A stretch of DNA of 64,000 bases from Flavobacteriales bacterium (GCA_020635355.1 JACJZW010000003.1:1-64000); one strand, 5' to 3'. Positions 10,445 through 19,540 are shown, counted from the first letter of the stretch. The notes: generated by a model not told the origin, from the sequence alone. Numbers and translations: made by a program.

Positions 10445-10647
10445 ACAGTGGTTCGCTTTTGATTCAACCGGATCGTTAGAGAATCAGACGAACATACTGG
10501 AAAGAATTTAAGATCATCCTGTAAAATGATCCAACCCTATCAGACAGATCTGTCCAAATTATTCCTTCATTCTGCTTACAACCCTGTTGTACTGTTTAGA
10601 TCAGTTACCTTACTAAAACGTTGCTTCCAATTTTTATATCAGGTAGC

Positions 10648-11340
10648 CTATTTGCTTCGGAATGGTAGTGCTCGCCCAATGCTGATTCCCAGTTTTTGAT
10701 ACCACTCTTGTGTGGACTTGCTGGGGATGCCGTTTCCCGGGACATAACGTACATGGCGATATTCCGCATAGCGCATATCGGAAGAGCGCAAATTGAATTG
10801 CACATCAATGTACCACCGTTCGGTTTTGTCCATCCACATAAACGCCGTATACAGCCCCACGGTTTCAAACATGGAACTGTAACGTCTGCTGTACAGGGCT
10901 GATTCAAAGTACCTGCCTGGAATGGTATAGGTGCTGATCTGATTCACCTGACCAATGGAATATTCCAATCCGAAGCGCAATCGATTGCGACGATTACCCG
11001 TTTGACTTCGGAGGAGAAAGCAGCCTCCAAGTGCTGCGGAAAAAGCGTATCCGTTACCTTTAATGTGGTGATTGGAATGGTACTGAAAATTGGCAGCGTG
11101 AAACGCATTGGTCAATTTGAATTCAATGGCATGTATGGGATAAAGCGCCAACTGCTGATTGAGTTCATAGCTCCCCCGAAATGGGCCAGATAATTCTGTT
11201 CCGATTCCCAGAAAGGCTCGGTTACTTGTCTTTGGTAATCGACTCTTCTGACACCAGGCATTCGAAGGCGCACAGCATAAAAGGATGAGGATGTTACTTA
11301 TAACCCAGTACAAAGACCGGTGGTGTTGGTAGGTTTCCAT
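10648..11340 (-). CDS. Hypothetical exported protein, probable beta-rich outer-membrane protein
   Basis: 230 residues. An N-terminal hydrophobic segment ('WVISNILILLCCAPSNAWC') acts as a signal peptide. The rest alternates polar and aromatic residues ('YAFSAALGGCFLLRS', 'WYIDVQFNLRSSDMRYAEY'), as in outer-membrane beta-barrels. The start overlaps the end of the upstream gene by 47 bp; the only ATG is at 11340, with a TTG eleven codons in as an alternative. I recognise no family. The overlap suggests co-translation with the lipoprotein upstream. Confidence 0.6.
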   Translation of the reverse strand: METYQHHRSLYWVISNILILLCCAPSNAWCQKSRLPKTSNRAFLGIGTELSGPFRGSYELNQQLALYPIHAIEFKLTNAFHAANFQYHSNHHIKGNGYAFSAALGGCFLLRSQTGNRRNRLRFGLEYSIGQVNQISTYTIPGRYFESALYSRRYSSMFETVGLYTAFMWMDKTERWYIDVQFNLRSSDMRYAEYRHVRYVPGNGIPSKSTQEWYQKLGISIGRALPFRSK

Positions 11341-11785
11341 TTTTACATGTTTTTAGTTCTTGTTCGGTAAATTCAGGCATTGCCCAGTGATTGTAACAGT
11401 ACATACCCTCACCAGTTCCCACCTCAAAAAGGGGAATTTCTGACTTGGAGAAATTGGCGAAATCGTACTGTAGAAGGGCTTGCTCATCACACTCTGTTAC
11501 GCTAAACGCATACTCCATTCTCAGAATGGATGTATCGCCATTTATTACAATGCGATAACTCATCAAATTCATCGACATATCTACAGGTATGGCATTGGTG
11601 GTGTTGGGGCGAGCTGTGAAACGAAGTTCTTCATGGTGATTAATCAGGATCACTTCAGCTTCATGATTGGTTCGGTTGGTCAGCTCGAAATAGGGCTCCT
11701 GAACGTAGCCACAAGGACAGGGATCGTCGCACGATGGGTTGATGACAAGCAGTGCGCCTGTCATCAACATCAATAAATATTTCAT
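11294..11785 (-). CDS. Hypothetical lipoprotein
   Basis: 163 residues with a lipoprotein-like N-terminus ('MKYLLMLMTGALLVINPSC', Cys at residue 19), then a Cys/Pro-rich 'DDPCPCGYVQEPY'. The body is probably beta-sandwich ('FELTNRTNHEAEVILINHHE'). No known domain was recognised. It sits 9 bp downstream of the CsgG-like gene and overlaps the next gene by 47 bp, so the three minus-strand genes look like one envelope operon. Confidence 0.6.
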   Translation of the reverse strand: MKYLLMLMTGALLVINPSCDDPCPCGYVQEPYFELTNRTNHEAEVILINHHEELRFTARPNTTNAIPVDMSMNLMSYRIVINGDTSILRMEYAFSVTECDEQALLQYDFANFSKSEIPLFEVGTGEGMYCYNHWAMPEFTEQELKTCKNGNLPTPPVFVLGYK

Positions 11786-11794
11786 ATCCGGAAA

Positions 11795-12880
11795 TCAGCT
11801 ACGTGCGTTAAACCCAAATGAAATCCCGAATCGGGTGTTGTTGCGGCTTGGAATCACAAAGGCATTGACCGGTATATTCAATTTTCCAGAGCGGATTGAC
11901 ATACCTGCGGCAAGGACAATGTAGGATTTGAGCCGTACCTCACCTCGATTGTCAAACTGAAATCGCGTTTCTGTTGTGGATGATTTCGGGATACCCTGTG
12001 ACCAGATTTCCCAAGTTCCCTGTGGAGTTTTGTAATATTCCGCTTCTTTCACAAATGCAGCCGTTGGCCCCACAGCGAACTCAAGGCCGTTCACATTGTT
12101 TCGCAGCCCATTCATAACGGTAAAACTGGGAATAAATAGCTGTTGATCCAGTCCCAAGATCTGAGGAATGAACTCAAATAATGCTTGATATTTTCCTTCA
12201 TTCAAGTATTGATGCTCGAATTGATAGCCAAATTGAAATAGGGCGGGATAGCCACCATAGCCACCATCATTGGGATCGGCTTTGAGGATTTTGGCTCCTT
12301 CTCCTGTGAAAAAGGAGTAGCCCATACGCGGACCAGAAAGATTGAGGGTGGTGTAGTGCGGATTATTGACCGCACTCTCATAGCTTGATTTTGACGTAAG
12401 ACTTCGTTCGAATGTTTTGTCATTCGGGATGCCCATCATGTCGTTCAACGCGAGTGTGAGCATGGGGCCAATCTTGTCCTTGATCACAAGAAACTCCTTG
12501 GAAATTTCCCGCTCAATGTCTTCGCTGAGAACATCGATCATCCTCACCCGGATGAAGAGGGATTCACCCAATTTGTCGATAGAACCGGAGACAACCTTGT
12601 CTACTTTCAGTGTCTTACCCGCTCTTACCAGACAGGATACACTGTAGCATTCGCTATCGTCGATGTTCGCTTGTTTGAGTCCTTCCCGGATTTCATAGCG
12701 ATCCATCATCTGAAATGAATCGTACTTGGTGAGCTGAATCCGAAGAAGTTCAGTGAGGTTCTGAGTTTTCAGTTCAGGTACCTGAACGTCAACTGCGATA
12801 ACAGCCAACTTTGGCCGCTGGGCCGAAGTCAAAAAGCTTAAAAAAAGGCATAGTGATGTTAAGATGAAAAATTTTTTCAT
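11795..12880 (-). CDS. CsgG/LpoB-like domain protein with C-terminal beta-barrel-like region
   Basis: 361 residues with a signal peptide ('FFILTSLCLFLSFLTSAQ'). Residues 22-150 resemble the alpha/beta domain of CsgG/LpoB-type envelope proteins ('RPKLAVIAVDV', 'MMDRYEIREGLKQ', 'CYSVSCLVRAGKTLKVDKVV', 'SGSIDKLGESLFIRVRMIDV'). The remainder is rich in beta-strands, ends 'NTRFGISFGFNARS' (terminal strand typical of outer-membrane proteins) and could form a barrel. In known relatives the CsgG-like domain oligomerises in the periplasm. There is no lipobox, so this is not canonical CsgG; it is not a curli locus as far as I can see. Confidence 0.65.
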   Translation of the reverse strand: MKKFFILTSLCLFLSFLTSAQRPKLAVIAVDVQVPELKTQNLTELLRIQLTKYDSFQMMDRYEIREGLKQANIDDSECYSVSCLVRAGKTLKVDKVVSGSIDKLGESLFIRVRMIDVLSEDIEREISKEFLVIKDKIGPMLTLALNDMMGIPNDKTFERSLTSKSSYESAVNNPHYTTLNLSGPRMGYSFFTGEGAKILKADPNDGGYGGYPALFQFGYQFEHQYLNEGKYQALFEFIPQILGLDQQLFIPSFTVMNGLRNNVNGLEFAVGPTAAFVKEAEYYKTPQGTWEIWSQGIPKSSTTETRFQFDNRGEVRLKSYIVLAAGMSIRSGKLNIPVNAFVIPSRNNTRFGISFGFNARS

Positions 12881-12950
12881 AGCATGGTTTGGTTTGGTAA
12901 GGCAAATATAGGAAAATGTTGAAATGCAGCGCTACGGCTGACAATTCATG

Positions 12951-14567
12951 CTAAAGTTGATCAACGAGTTGTTGATCTGCTGCATTCGGTTTGATCACCC
13001 AACGTTCAGCATACTTCGTCCAGAATTTTTTGTACATACGCAATGTTTCCGGGTCTTTAACATCTGAAAAAGCATTCGCCCAACGGGGCCAAAGGTGGGC
13101 GATGAAAACGTCGTCTACATAAGTGCCATCTGCTTTTTTCGGATAATTTGAACCCATTTCATAACCGTTTGTCTGAAAGGTTTGGATACACATATTAATG
13201 GCATCGTGATCAAAATCAGCCATCCCTTCCTTCAACTTAAGTTCATACACCACCCCACGGAATTGATAGTCGGTTTGATGGAATATTCGAGTGAACTGAT
13301 CTGGTTTGGTAACGGCAATGGGTCTAAAGTTGGTGATGCAAATGTCCAGCAGCGCAATGTCACCCACGGTTAAAAAAGCACTCCCCGGTGTAGTGATGGA
13401 TCCGTTACCACCTTTTAACTCAAGGCTCACTTTATTGAATTTTAAGTCCTTTAGGACACCATCTGTTGCCTTGTTCGTGATGATTTGCAGAAAGTCTTTC
13501 TGATTAATCGTTAAACCGCTATCGGGTAATAGCGCATATTCCATTGATTGATAAAATCGGTTGGCGATGCTGAACGCCACGGCCCGACCATTAAAGCTCA
13601 GATTCAATCCTTTGATGTATTCCGGTATGTTGAGCAAGGTCTGGTTTACCACAGTGACATCGGAACGATAACCTTCAGTCCACTGCAAGTACCATAACGG
13701 ATACGTGTCGTTATCACCCACTGATATCAGAATGGCATTGGACGGACAATTCAGTAGGTAGTTCCGTGCATTGGTCAGAATTTCTTCCGGATAGATATTC
13801 GGGATGAGTTGTTTGCGGGCCGCCACTTCATCATGGTACATCCACAAGTCCAGCATGGCCTGCACTACTTCGTTGGCATATTTGGTTTGAATTTTACCCA
13901 CGATGTCATAAAAGTTAGGATTGCGTTGAGCGATGGTTTTAAACGCATCTCTGGCCTTTTGATTGAAATTCATGTAACGCGTAAGGGCATCACCGTCCAA
14001 TCTGAAGTTCGCAGGTTTCTCTGGTTGGTCTTTTACTGCATCAGGATTACGATATGTAATGGCCCCGGTAATGGCACTGTACGCACGTCCCAGGCTGTAC
14101 AGGTCATCGTCGTTTAGCTTTTTACTATTCTTTTCCAGTTCCGAAATGATGTCTTCCGCCCAACCATTGTATCCGAAAAAGGTATGAATGCGGAACTGGC
14201 GAATGTGATCCGGAGTGAGGTGATGCGGCTTGTCCTGGTGGCTGGCAAAGGTTCCGATTTCCCGTTTTTTATCCTTCTTATTGACAAAATAGGTGAGTTC
14301 CTGAAACTTACCGGACCATACCACTTCATCTGCCACAGTTGTTTTGCCTGTGAAATCCGTAACATAAACATGCCATCCATCTTTTTTTCGCGCAAACTTT
14401 ACCAGGCGTTCTGCCGTCAATTCAGCAGGGGCGTTATACGTGTTGAAGAAGGTATTCACCATATCTTCGAACGATGGATAATTGCCTACAGCCTTTTCCA
14501 ATGCAGCCATGGAGTTGAATGAACAAAGGATAAAGGTGAGGAGAAAAAGGATGCGTGAAAACTTCAT
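12951..14567 (-). CDS. Hypothetical secreted protein related to the soluble part of DUF2723 proteins
   Basis: 538 residues with a signal peptide ('ILFLLTFILCSFNSMA'). The central stretch 'LLNCPSNAILISVGDNDTYP' followed by 'LWYLQWTEGYRSDVTVVNQT' and 'LLNIPEYIKGL' closely resembles the C-terminal soluble region of Bacteroidota DUF2723 membrane proteins. The membrane-spanning half of those proteins is missing here. The helical repeat around 'EKNSKKLNDDDLYSLGRAYSAITGA' may be TPR-like. Role unknown. It is divergent from the GldJ/K-like lipoprotein gene, with a 67-bp shared promoter region. Confidence 0.6.
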   Translation of the reverse strand: MKFSRILFLLTFILCSFNSMAALEKAVGNYPSFEDMVNTFFNTYNAPAELTAERLVKFARKKDGWHVYVTDFTGKTTVADEVVWSGKFQELTYFVNKKDKKREIGTFASHQDKPHHLTPDHIRQFRIHTFFGYNGWAEDIISELEKNSKKLNDDDLYSLGRAYSAITGAITYRNPDAVKDQPEKPANFRLDGDALTRYMNFNQKARDAFKTIAQRNPNFYDIVGKIQTKYANEVVQAMLDLWMYHDEVAARKQLIPNIYPEEILTNARNYLLNCPSNAILISVGDNDTYPLWYLQWTEGYRSDVTVVNQTLLNIPEYIKGLNLSFNGRAVAFSIANRFYQSMEYALLPDSGLTINQKDFLQIITNKATDGVLKDLKFNKVSLELKGGNGSITTPGSAFLTVGDIALLDICITNFRPIAVTKPDQFTRIFHQTDYQFRGVVYELKLKEGMADFDHDAINMCIQTFQTNGYEMGSNYPKKADGTYVDDVFIAHLWPRWANAFSDVKDPETLRMYKKFWTKYAERWVIKPNAADQQLVDQL

Positions 14568-14634
14568 GCGGCGAAATTATCAAATCAAAGAGGATAATAC
14601 CGTTTTATAGGATGTTGCTTTTTTTGCGGTGATC

Positions 14635-15630
14635 ATGAAAAAATATGTATGGGTAATTGCGCTGTTGCTGGTGGTGATCTCTGGTTGTTCCTTGTTTCGC
14701 GATCAGGTTTATATGCCAAAACCTCCGTTGATGACGTACGTACCTGCGGAAAACGGACAATCCGACTTCTGGATGTCTTACTACGAAATTACGAACTGGC
14801 AATACCGGGACTATTTGAGCGATTTACTTTGGATGGGGGATACACCGGCCTATCATCGGGCCTATCCTGATACCAGTCTTATCAACCAACAACTCTGGAT
14901 TGGACGGCGATACGATTATTTCCAGCATCCCATGTTTGACAATTTTCCGGTGGTTGGATTAACCACGGCTCAAATGGAGAATTACGCCGTTTGGTTGGGC
15001 GATTGGTATCGGGATAAGTACAAAGGAGCCTGGGAGATGGAGATCCGATTACCAACAGAATACGAATGGAGAACGGCTGCACAAGCAGCAAATAAGTTGG
15101 AAGAACCTTACGTGCATGGGAAGCATTATGCCAATTCAAAGGGCTGTTATCTGATGTGGTTTTATACACCTGAGGATCGCATGCTGCTGGGCACAGATAG
15201 TCAGCGCACCGATGGCTACTACCTTCCGGACACCTTATCCTACTCGTTTGAAAATGAGTGGTACAAGGCATCGGTTCATACGAAGAATTTTACGAAGGAA
15301 AAGGAGCGAACCTTCCGAAAGGGAATGCCGTATGCTGGGATGCCCGTTCACGTCTATTCCTTCTTCCCGAATGATTATGCTTTTTATCAGCTTACCGGCA
15401 ATGTGGCCGAGCGGGTGTTGAATGCCGATGGGTCGGAGAATACCATGGGTGGAAGTTTCAGAACGTCAGCTGCGTACTGTAAGGTGGCCGATGAACTGCC
15501 CTATCCGTATGATGCCACGGTACCTCAGATTGATGTGGGTTTCCGATTGGTGTGTAGGTATGAAAAGGTCCAAACAAAGGAAGCGGTGAAACGGAAAAAG
15601 CAGAATTGGAAACGGAAGAGGGGTGATTAG
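14635..15630 (+). CDS. SUMF1/formylglycine-generating-enzyme-like lipoprotein (GldJ/GldK-like)
   Basis: About 331 residues with a lipobox ('LLLVVISGC', Cys near residue 18). The body is an FGE-sulfatase fold: 'FWMSYYEITNWQYRDYLSDL' at the start, 'RLPTEYEWRTAAQAA' (the hallmark), and 'LTGNVAERVLNADGSENTM' plus 'GGSFRTS' near the end. Type IX/gliding lipoproteins GldJ and GldK use this fold structurally, without obvious catalysis. The C-terminus ends in a very basic tail ('KRKKQNWKRKRGD'). I chose the ATG at 14635 over an in-frame GTG at 14629. It stands alone, not in a gldKLMN cluster, so it is a paralogue rather than the core component. Confidence 0.8.
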   Translation: MKKYVWVIALLLVVISGCSLFRDQVYMPKPPLMTYVPAENGQSDFWMSYYEITNWQYRDYLSDLLWMGDTPAYHRAYPDTSLINQQLWIGRRYDYFQHPMFDNFPVVGLTTAQMENYAVWLGDWYRDKYKGAWEMEIRLPTEYEWRTAAQAANKLEEPYVHGKHYANSKGCYLMWFYTPEDRMLLGTDSQRTDGYYLPDTLSYSFENEWYKASVHTKNFTKEKERTFRKGMPYAGMPVHVYSFFPNDYAFYQLTGNVAERVLNADGSENTMGGSFRTSAAYCKVADELPYPYDATVPQIDVGFRLVCRYEKVQTKEAVKRKKQNWKRKRGD

Positions 15631-15654
15631 GGATGAGGAATGGGGAATGGGGAA

Positions 15655-15741
15655 TGTGTTTTTTTTAACGCAGAGACACAAAGATTTTACTGACACGACT
15701 CAGCTTTAGATCTTAGCTATTAGATCTTAGTTTTCTAGATC
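15655..15741. repeat. Partial copy of the dispersed intergenic repeat
   Basis: A T-run and 'TTAACGCAGAGACACAAAGA' are followed by several TTAGATCTTAG/TAGATCTTAG units. It is the reverse-oriented end of the repeat seen in fuller form at 23499-24050 and elsewhere. It fills the gap between convergent genes. Confidence 0.7.
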
Positions 15742-16242
15742 TTAGTTTTTCGACTCTTTCAGAATTTTCTGCTCAATACCCGTAGTTGAATACCCTTCAA
15801 GAAAGGGAATCAGTTCAACGTGTCCGCCAGCTTTCATCACTTCGGTTGCGCCAACAACCGTATCAATGGTATAATCACCACCTTTAACCAGTACATCGGG
15901 TTTTACGGTTTGAATGAGGTTGAGTGGTGTATCTTCTTCAAAGATTACGACGGCGGAAACAAAGGTGAGGGCAGCCAGGATCTCGGCGCGGCTGGCTTCG
16001 TCCTGCAGCGGACGATGTTCGCCTTTTAGTCGGCTCACAGAGGCATCGGCATTTACGCCAATGATCAGTACATCGCCCAAGTCAGCGGCTTTACTGAGAT
16101 AATCAACATGTCCGCGATGAAGGAGATCAAAACAGCCGTTCGTAAATACCACTTTGTCCCCGGCCTGGTGCCGGTCTTCGGCCCAGCGGGCCAAATCATT
16201 CCGGGAAAGAATCTTCGATTGAATATGTTCGAGATGGCTCAT
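15742..16242 (-). CDS. rfaE2: D-glycero-beta-D-manno-heptose 1-phosphate adenylyltransferase
   Basis: 166 residues. This is the stand-alone nucleotidyltransferase domain equivalent to the C-terminal half of HldE. 'VVFTNGCFDLLHRGHVDYLSK' contains the HxGH motif (HRGH), and 'VKGGDYTIDTVVGATEV' and 'STTGIEQKI' match the family. It makes ADP-heptose precursors for the LPS inner core in the cytoplasm. It overlaps the upstream flippase-like gene by 4 bp. The matching kinase is not in the window. Confidence 0.92.
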   Translation of the reverse strand: MSHLEHIQSKILSRNDLARWAEDRHQAGDKVVFTNGCFDLLHRGHVDYLSKAADLGDVLIIGVNADASVSRLKGEHRPLQDEASRAEILAALTFVSAVVIFEEDTPLNLIQTVKPDVLVKGGDYTIDTVVGATEVMKAGGHVELIPFLEGYSTTGIEQKILKESKN

Positions 16243-17237
16243 GCCGTGGTGGATTTCCGTTTTTCGAGGCCACCCAAATATACGCAGAGGCCTCCAACGG
16301 TGGCAATCATAACCATTTGTGTGGTGTGCGCCAAGGTGGCATAAATCAGGCCGTCGGCCAACGCAATTCCGAATAGAGCCAGGCCTGCGGGAACAAAGTG
16401 ATGGTAGCTGCCAAATCCACCTGGTGCAGGAACCACTACAGCAACCGTTGCCATCACCAGAGTGGTTAGTGCCGCGTCAATGCCAAGGTGTGAGGTGCTG
16501 TCCAGTGCAAAAAAGATCAGGTACGACATAAAGAAATACATGATCCAGATTCCCAACGTGTAGCCAATGAACAGAAATGGTTTTTCCATTTGAAAGATAC
16601 TCTTGGCGCCATCCAGAATGCCGTTGATCAGGTCAAAGATCTTGCGTAGCCAGGCGGGCTGATTTTCGGACTTAACCATTCGGCGAAACACCAGATATCC
16701 GATAAGACCTGCGACGCCGATGGCGGCCAGAATGCCTAATTTGACCAATTTGGATGTGCTGGAATCGTCCGCAAAAATGCCGTTGATGAGGTCGCCAATT
16801 TGATCCAGTTGAATAAAGATCACCGTCACGGTGATTAATCCCGTAATAATGAGGTCAAATACCCGCTCGGTGAACACCGTTCCAACCAATTTGTCGACCG
16901 GAACACCATCCGTTTTGTTATACATGGCGCATCGGGCTACTTCGCCAACGCGTGGGGTCACGATGTTCACCAAATAACTGGTCATCACGGAATAAAAACC
17001 GGTTCGGACCCGAACGTTATAACCCATGGGGTCGATCAATAATTTCCAGCGCAAAGCTCTCAGGTAGTGGCTGAAAACGCCCACAAAAAAGCTGAGACCC
17101 ACCCAAAAGTAGTTGGCGTTTTGGAGCGCTTGCAGCAGATCATCCAGTTTGATTTTTGTGAAAGCCCAATAGAGGAGGCCAATCGACAAAAGAGGGAACA
17201 GGAAGTATTTCGGAGATATGCGTTTTCCGTTTTCCAC
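16239..17237 (-). CDS. Lysylphosphatidylglycerol synthase TM region-like / UPF0104 flippase-like membrane protein
   Basis: 332 residues with about eight transmembrane helices ('ANYFWVGLSFFVGVFSHYLRA' near the start, 'FIGYTLGIWIMYFFMSYLIF' late). Family motifs include 'RALRWKLLIDPMGYNV', 'TPRVGEVARCAMYNKTDGVP' and 'VVVPAPGGFGSYHHFVP'. It lacks the synthase domain of MprF, so it is probably a lipid or polyprenyl-linked substrate translocase of the UPF0104 group. It lies 3 bp after panD, a pairing that recurs in Bacteroidota, and is coupled to rfaE2 by a 4-bp overlap. Confidence 0.85.
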   Translation of the reverse strand: MENGKRISPKYFLFPLLSIGLLYWAFTKIKLDDLLQALQNANYFWVGLSFFVGVFSHYLRALRWKLLIDPMGYNVRVRTGFYSVMTSYLVNIVTPRVGEVARCAMYNKTDGVPVDKLVGTVFTERVFDLIITGLITVTVIFIQLDQIGDLINGIFADDSSTSKLVKLGILAAIGVAGLIGYLVFRRMVKSENQPAWLRKIFDLINGILDGAKSIFQMEKPFLFIGYTLGIWIMYFFMSYLIFFALDSTSHLGIDAALTTLVMATVAVVVPAPGGFGSYHHFVPAGLALFGIALADGLIYATLAHTTQMVMIATVGGLCVYLGGLEKRKSTTA

Positions 17238-17240
17238 CGA

Positions 17241-17591
17241 TTAGCGGGTCAGGTGATTATTGGAATCCGGGAAGATGATGAAGGGTTTGAATGTCTTGGC
17301 TTCTTCAAAATCCATATGGGCAAAACTGATGACAATCAAAATATCACCGTATTGAGCTTTGCGGGCTGCAGCGCCGTTTAAACAAACCATGCCGCTTCCA
17401 CGCTCTCCGCGGATCACGTAGGTTTCCAACCGTTCACCGTTGTTGTTGTTCACCACAAGAACTTTCTCGCCCTCAATGAGGTTGGCTGCGTCCATCAGAT
17501 CTTCGTCAATGGTAATGCTGCCCACGTACCGAAGTTCGGTTTGGGTGACCTTAACGTTGTGAATCTTGGACTTTAATACCTCGATCATCAT
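17241..17591 (-). CDS. panD: Aspartate 1-decarboxylase
   Basis: 116 residues, full length for the family. This pyruvoyl enzyme makes beta-alanine for pantothenate and CoA. The self-cleavage site is Gly24-Ser25 in 'LRYVGSITIDEDLMDAANL' if translation starts at the first of two Met codons, which matches the E. coli numbering. 'ERGSGMVCLNGAAARKAQYG' carries the conserved Asn-Gly-Ala-Ala segment. First gene of the panD-flippase-rfaE2 run; panC is not adjacent. Confidence 0.95.
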   Translation of the reverse strand: MMIEVLKSKIHNVKVTQTELRYVGSITIDEDLMDAANLIEGEKVLVVNNNNGERLETYVIRGERGSGMVCLNGAAARKAQYGDILIVISFAHMDFEEAKTFKPFIIFPDSNNHLTR

Positions 17592-17856
17592 AGTGGCGGC
17601 AAATTTAGGCTTCCATTCCGGGATTATTGTACTAACTCATTTGGACCGAAATGGTTCGTTTGTGGCATACAGCATTAGGCGGCTGGATTCTAGCTGTTCG
17701 CCTTGTTTGGTTTCATTTTGATACGCACAAGTTGGGATTGATTATCCATCCTCTTTTAAATCCGCCATGACGCCAGGGATTTGCAACGGCTAGTCTTTGT
17801 ATGAATTTAACGCAGAGGCGCAGAGGTTTGCGCAGAGCCCCAAGACGTTATCTTGA
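17592..17856. repeat. Intergenic region with a partial dispersed repeat
   Basis: No gene is visible. 'GCCAGGGATTTGCAA' (near 17770) and 'TTAACGCAGAGGCGCAGAGG' (17807 onward) recur at 18635-18700 in the same order, so this is a short copy of the same repeat family. Confidence 0.6.
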
Positions 17857-17887
17857 ATAAAAAAACCCGTGTGGGTGACACGGGTTT
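17857..17887 (-). terminator. Intrinsic terminator of the fasciclin gene
   Basis: A perfect 10-bp inverted repeat (AAACCCGTGT / ACACGGGTTT, 17863-17872 and 17878-17887) has a 5-nt loop. In the minus direction it is followed by a run of seven or more T. It lies 43 nt past the stop codon of the fasciclin-domain gene. Confidence 0.85.
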
Positions 17888-17930
17888 CGAAGTTGATTGA
17901 AGGTGTTTTGAGTAAACGCTCCGCTTTCTA

Positions 17931-18491
17931 TCAAGATTTGGGCAGCAGAACGGAGTCAATTACCTGAATGATTCCATTGGATTGATCTACATCGTAAACC
18001 GAAATGTTTGCGCTGTTTCCATTGGCATCCCAAACCGTGATGTTGTGTTTGCCATTCATCGTGAAGTACAAATCCTGACCCTGAACGGTCTTAAGCATGA
18101 GTTTTCCATCGGACTTTTTGATTCCCTTTTTCAGCGCCTTGTAATCGTAATCCCCGGCAACTACGTGATACGTCAGTACCGAAACCAATTGTCCTTTGTT
18201 TTCTTTCTTCAGGAGGTTGTCAACTGTTCCCGATGGGAGATTTTCAAACGCATCATTTGTTGGAGCAAAGACCGTAAACGGACCGTCTCCTTTCAACGTC
18301 TCAACCAATCCGGCTGCTTGAACAGCGGCCACCAGAGTAGTGTGATCACCGGAATTGAGGGCGTTCTGAATGATGTTCTTTTCCGGGTACATCTTCTGAC
18401 CTCCAACAACGGTTACATCCTGAGCAGCGGCCATTGATGTGGTTAGGGATAGTGTAAATAGTGCAATGATTGTTTTAATTGTTGTGTTCAT
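17931..18491 (-). CDS. Secreted fasciclin (FAS1) domain protein
   Basis: 186 residues with a signal peptide ('IIALFTLSLTTSMAAAQ') and one FAS1 domain. 'GPFTVFAPTNDAFENLPSGT' is the H1 motif, 'LVSVLTYHVVAGDYDYKAL' is the YH region, and the end 'NGIIQVIDSVLLPKS' is the H2 motif. FAS1 proteins mediate adhesion; the partner is unknown. Monocistronic with its own terminator. Confidence 0.92.
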   Translation of the reverse strand: MNTTIKTIIALFTLSLTTSMAAAQDVTVVGGQKMYPEKNIIQNALNSGDHTTLVAAVQAAGLVETLKGDGPFTVFAPTNDAFENLPSGTVDNLLKKENKGQLVSVLTYHVVAGDYDYKALKKGIKKSDGKLMLKTVQGQDLYFTMNGKHNITVWDANGNSANISVYDVDQSNGIIQVIDSVLLPKS

Positions 18492-18599
18492 AATCTTGTG
18501 CTTTGTATCTGCACTTACGAACCGTTCGCTGAATCGGATTTGAAAAAATTAAAGTTTATTGAAAATGGGATAGAGGACGGATGGCAATTCATCCTTCCA

Positions 18600-18940
18600 T
18601 CGCATGATAAACTATACTGCTAAGACACTGTCCTCGCCAGGGATTTGCAATGGAATATCGTTCTCAATGAATTTAACGCAGAGGCGCAGAGGTTTGCGCG
18701 GAGACACCCCAACCTTAGATCTCAGTTTTAACCACAACCTTCAAAGCAAGGTTCCCTTTGGGAACTTCATAGTCGGCAAAGATGACGAGCGAATGCTCGT
18801 CTTACCATCAATGGGAGTCACGAGCGGATGCTCGCGACGATTATCAAAAAGTGCCATGAATGTAAATAGATGGAGGTATAGACGGATTCAAAACTTACCT
18901 CTTAGCACTTAGATCTTAGCTATTCGATCTTAGCTATCAG
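18600..18940. repeat. Dispersed repeat copy with two hairpins, reverse orientation
   Basis: It contains 'TTAACGCAGAGGCGCAGAGG' and the palindromes GACGAGCGAATGCTCGTC (18784-18801) and CACGAGC..GCTCG(C/T)G (about 18818-18839), both with 7-bp or longer arms and 4-nt loops, plus flanking TTAGATCTTAG units. The order is the reverse of the copies at 23.5-33 kb. The remaining part of 18492-18600 is the promoter region of the fasciclin gene, with nothing else recognised. Confidence 0.75.
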
Positions 18941-19540
18941 TTATTCGATCTTCTTAACCCCTGCTTCAATGCGAATTTTCAAATGGTTCTCGACTGGTGG
19001 AATGGGGCAGGAGTATTTGTAATTGTACGCACAATACGGATTGTACGCCTTGTTGAAGTCGATGGTGGGATTGGATTTCAACGCCTTTTTGGACAGATCG
19101 AGATACCGACCTCCACCGTACGTTTCAACGCCGTTGGTGAGGTCTTTGAACGGACAAAAAAGATGATCTGGGTAGGCTTCGCGTATGCGGGGATCCATGC
19201 TTTGATATACGGTGAGTTGCCGGATCGTGTCATTCAACTCAAATCGCACCACACCATATACCTTATAAATCGGTAAGCGGTCTGTAGAGGTTTGCATTTT
19301 GAATGTTCGGCCACATCGAACCCGTTTAAATTTCGCCGGAATGTTGAAGCTGTCGTGAGGAACGAAGTAATCCAGTCCGGTGAACTGTTGCCGGGTTTCC
19401 GGTGTCAGGATGGAAGTAGAAGAATCCGCGAAGCGCTGATCAATGCTGTCGCGGTAGGCTGAGATCATCTCAGCATACGATTGTCCCATGGCTGACAGGG
19501 ACAAGGTGGAAATCAACAGGAATAGGATTCTCCGAATCAT
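18941..19540 (-). CDS. DUF1684 family exported protein
   Basis: 199 residues with a signal peptide ('LFLLISTLSLSAMGQ'). The DUF1684 pattern is clear: 'GLDYFVPHDSFNIPAKFKRV', 'YKVYGVVRFEL', then 'YGGGRYLDLSK' and 'DFNKAYNPYCAYNYKYSCPI' near the C-terminus. The biochemical role is not established. Its start overlaps the OstA-like gene by 4 bp, so the two are translationally coupled. Confidence 0.88.
   Translation of the reverse strand: MIRRILFLLISTLSLSAMGQSYAEMISAYRDSIDQRFADSSTSILTPETRQQFTGLDYFVPHDSFNIPAKFKRVRCGRTFKMQTSTDRLPIYKVYGVVRFELNDTIRQLTVYQSMDPRIREAYPDHLFCPFKDLTNGVETYGGGRYLDLSKKALKSNPTIDFNKAYNPYCAYNYKYSCPIPPVENHLKIRIEAGVKKIE

Noticed and set aside
10543..10554. GACAGATCTGTC palindrome in the 203-bp gap between 10445 and 10647 as an operator
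   Set aside because: Single occurrence with no matching regulator or second copy; it lies upstream of the gene at 7559-10444, but nothing more can be said.
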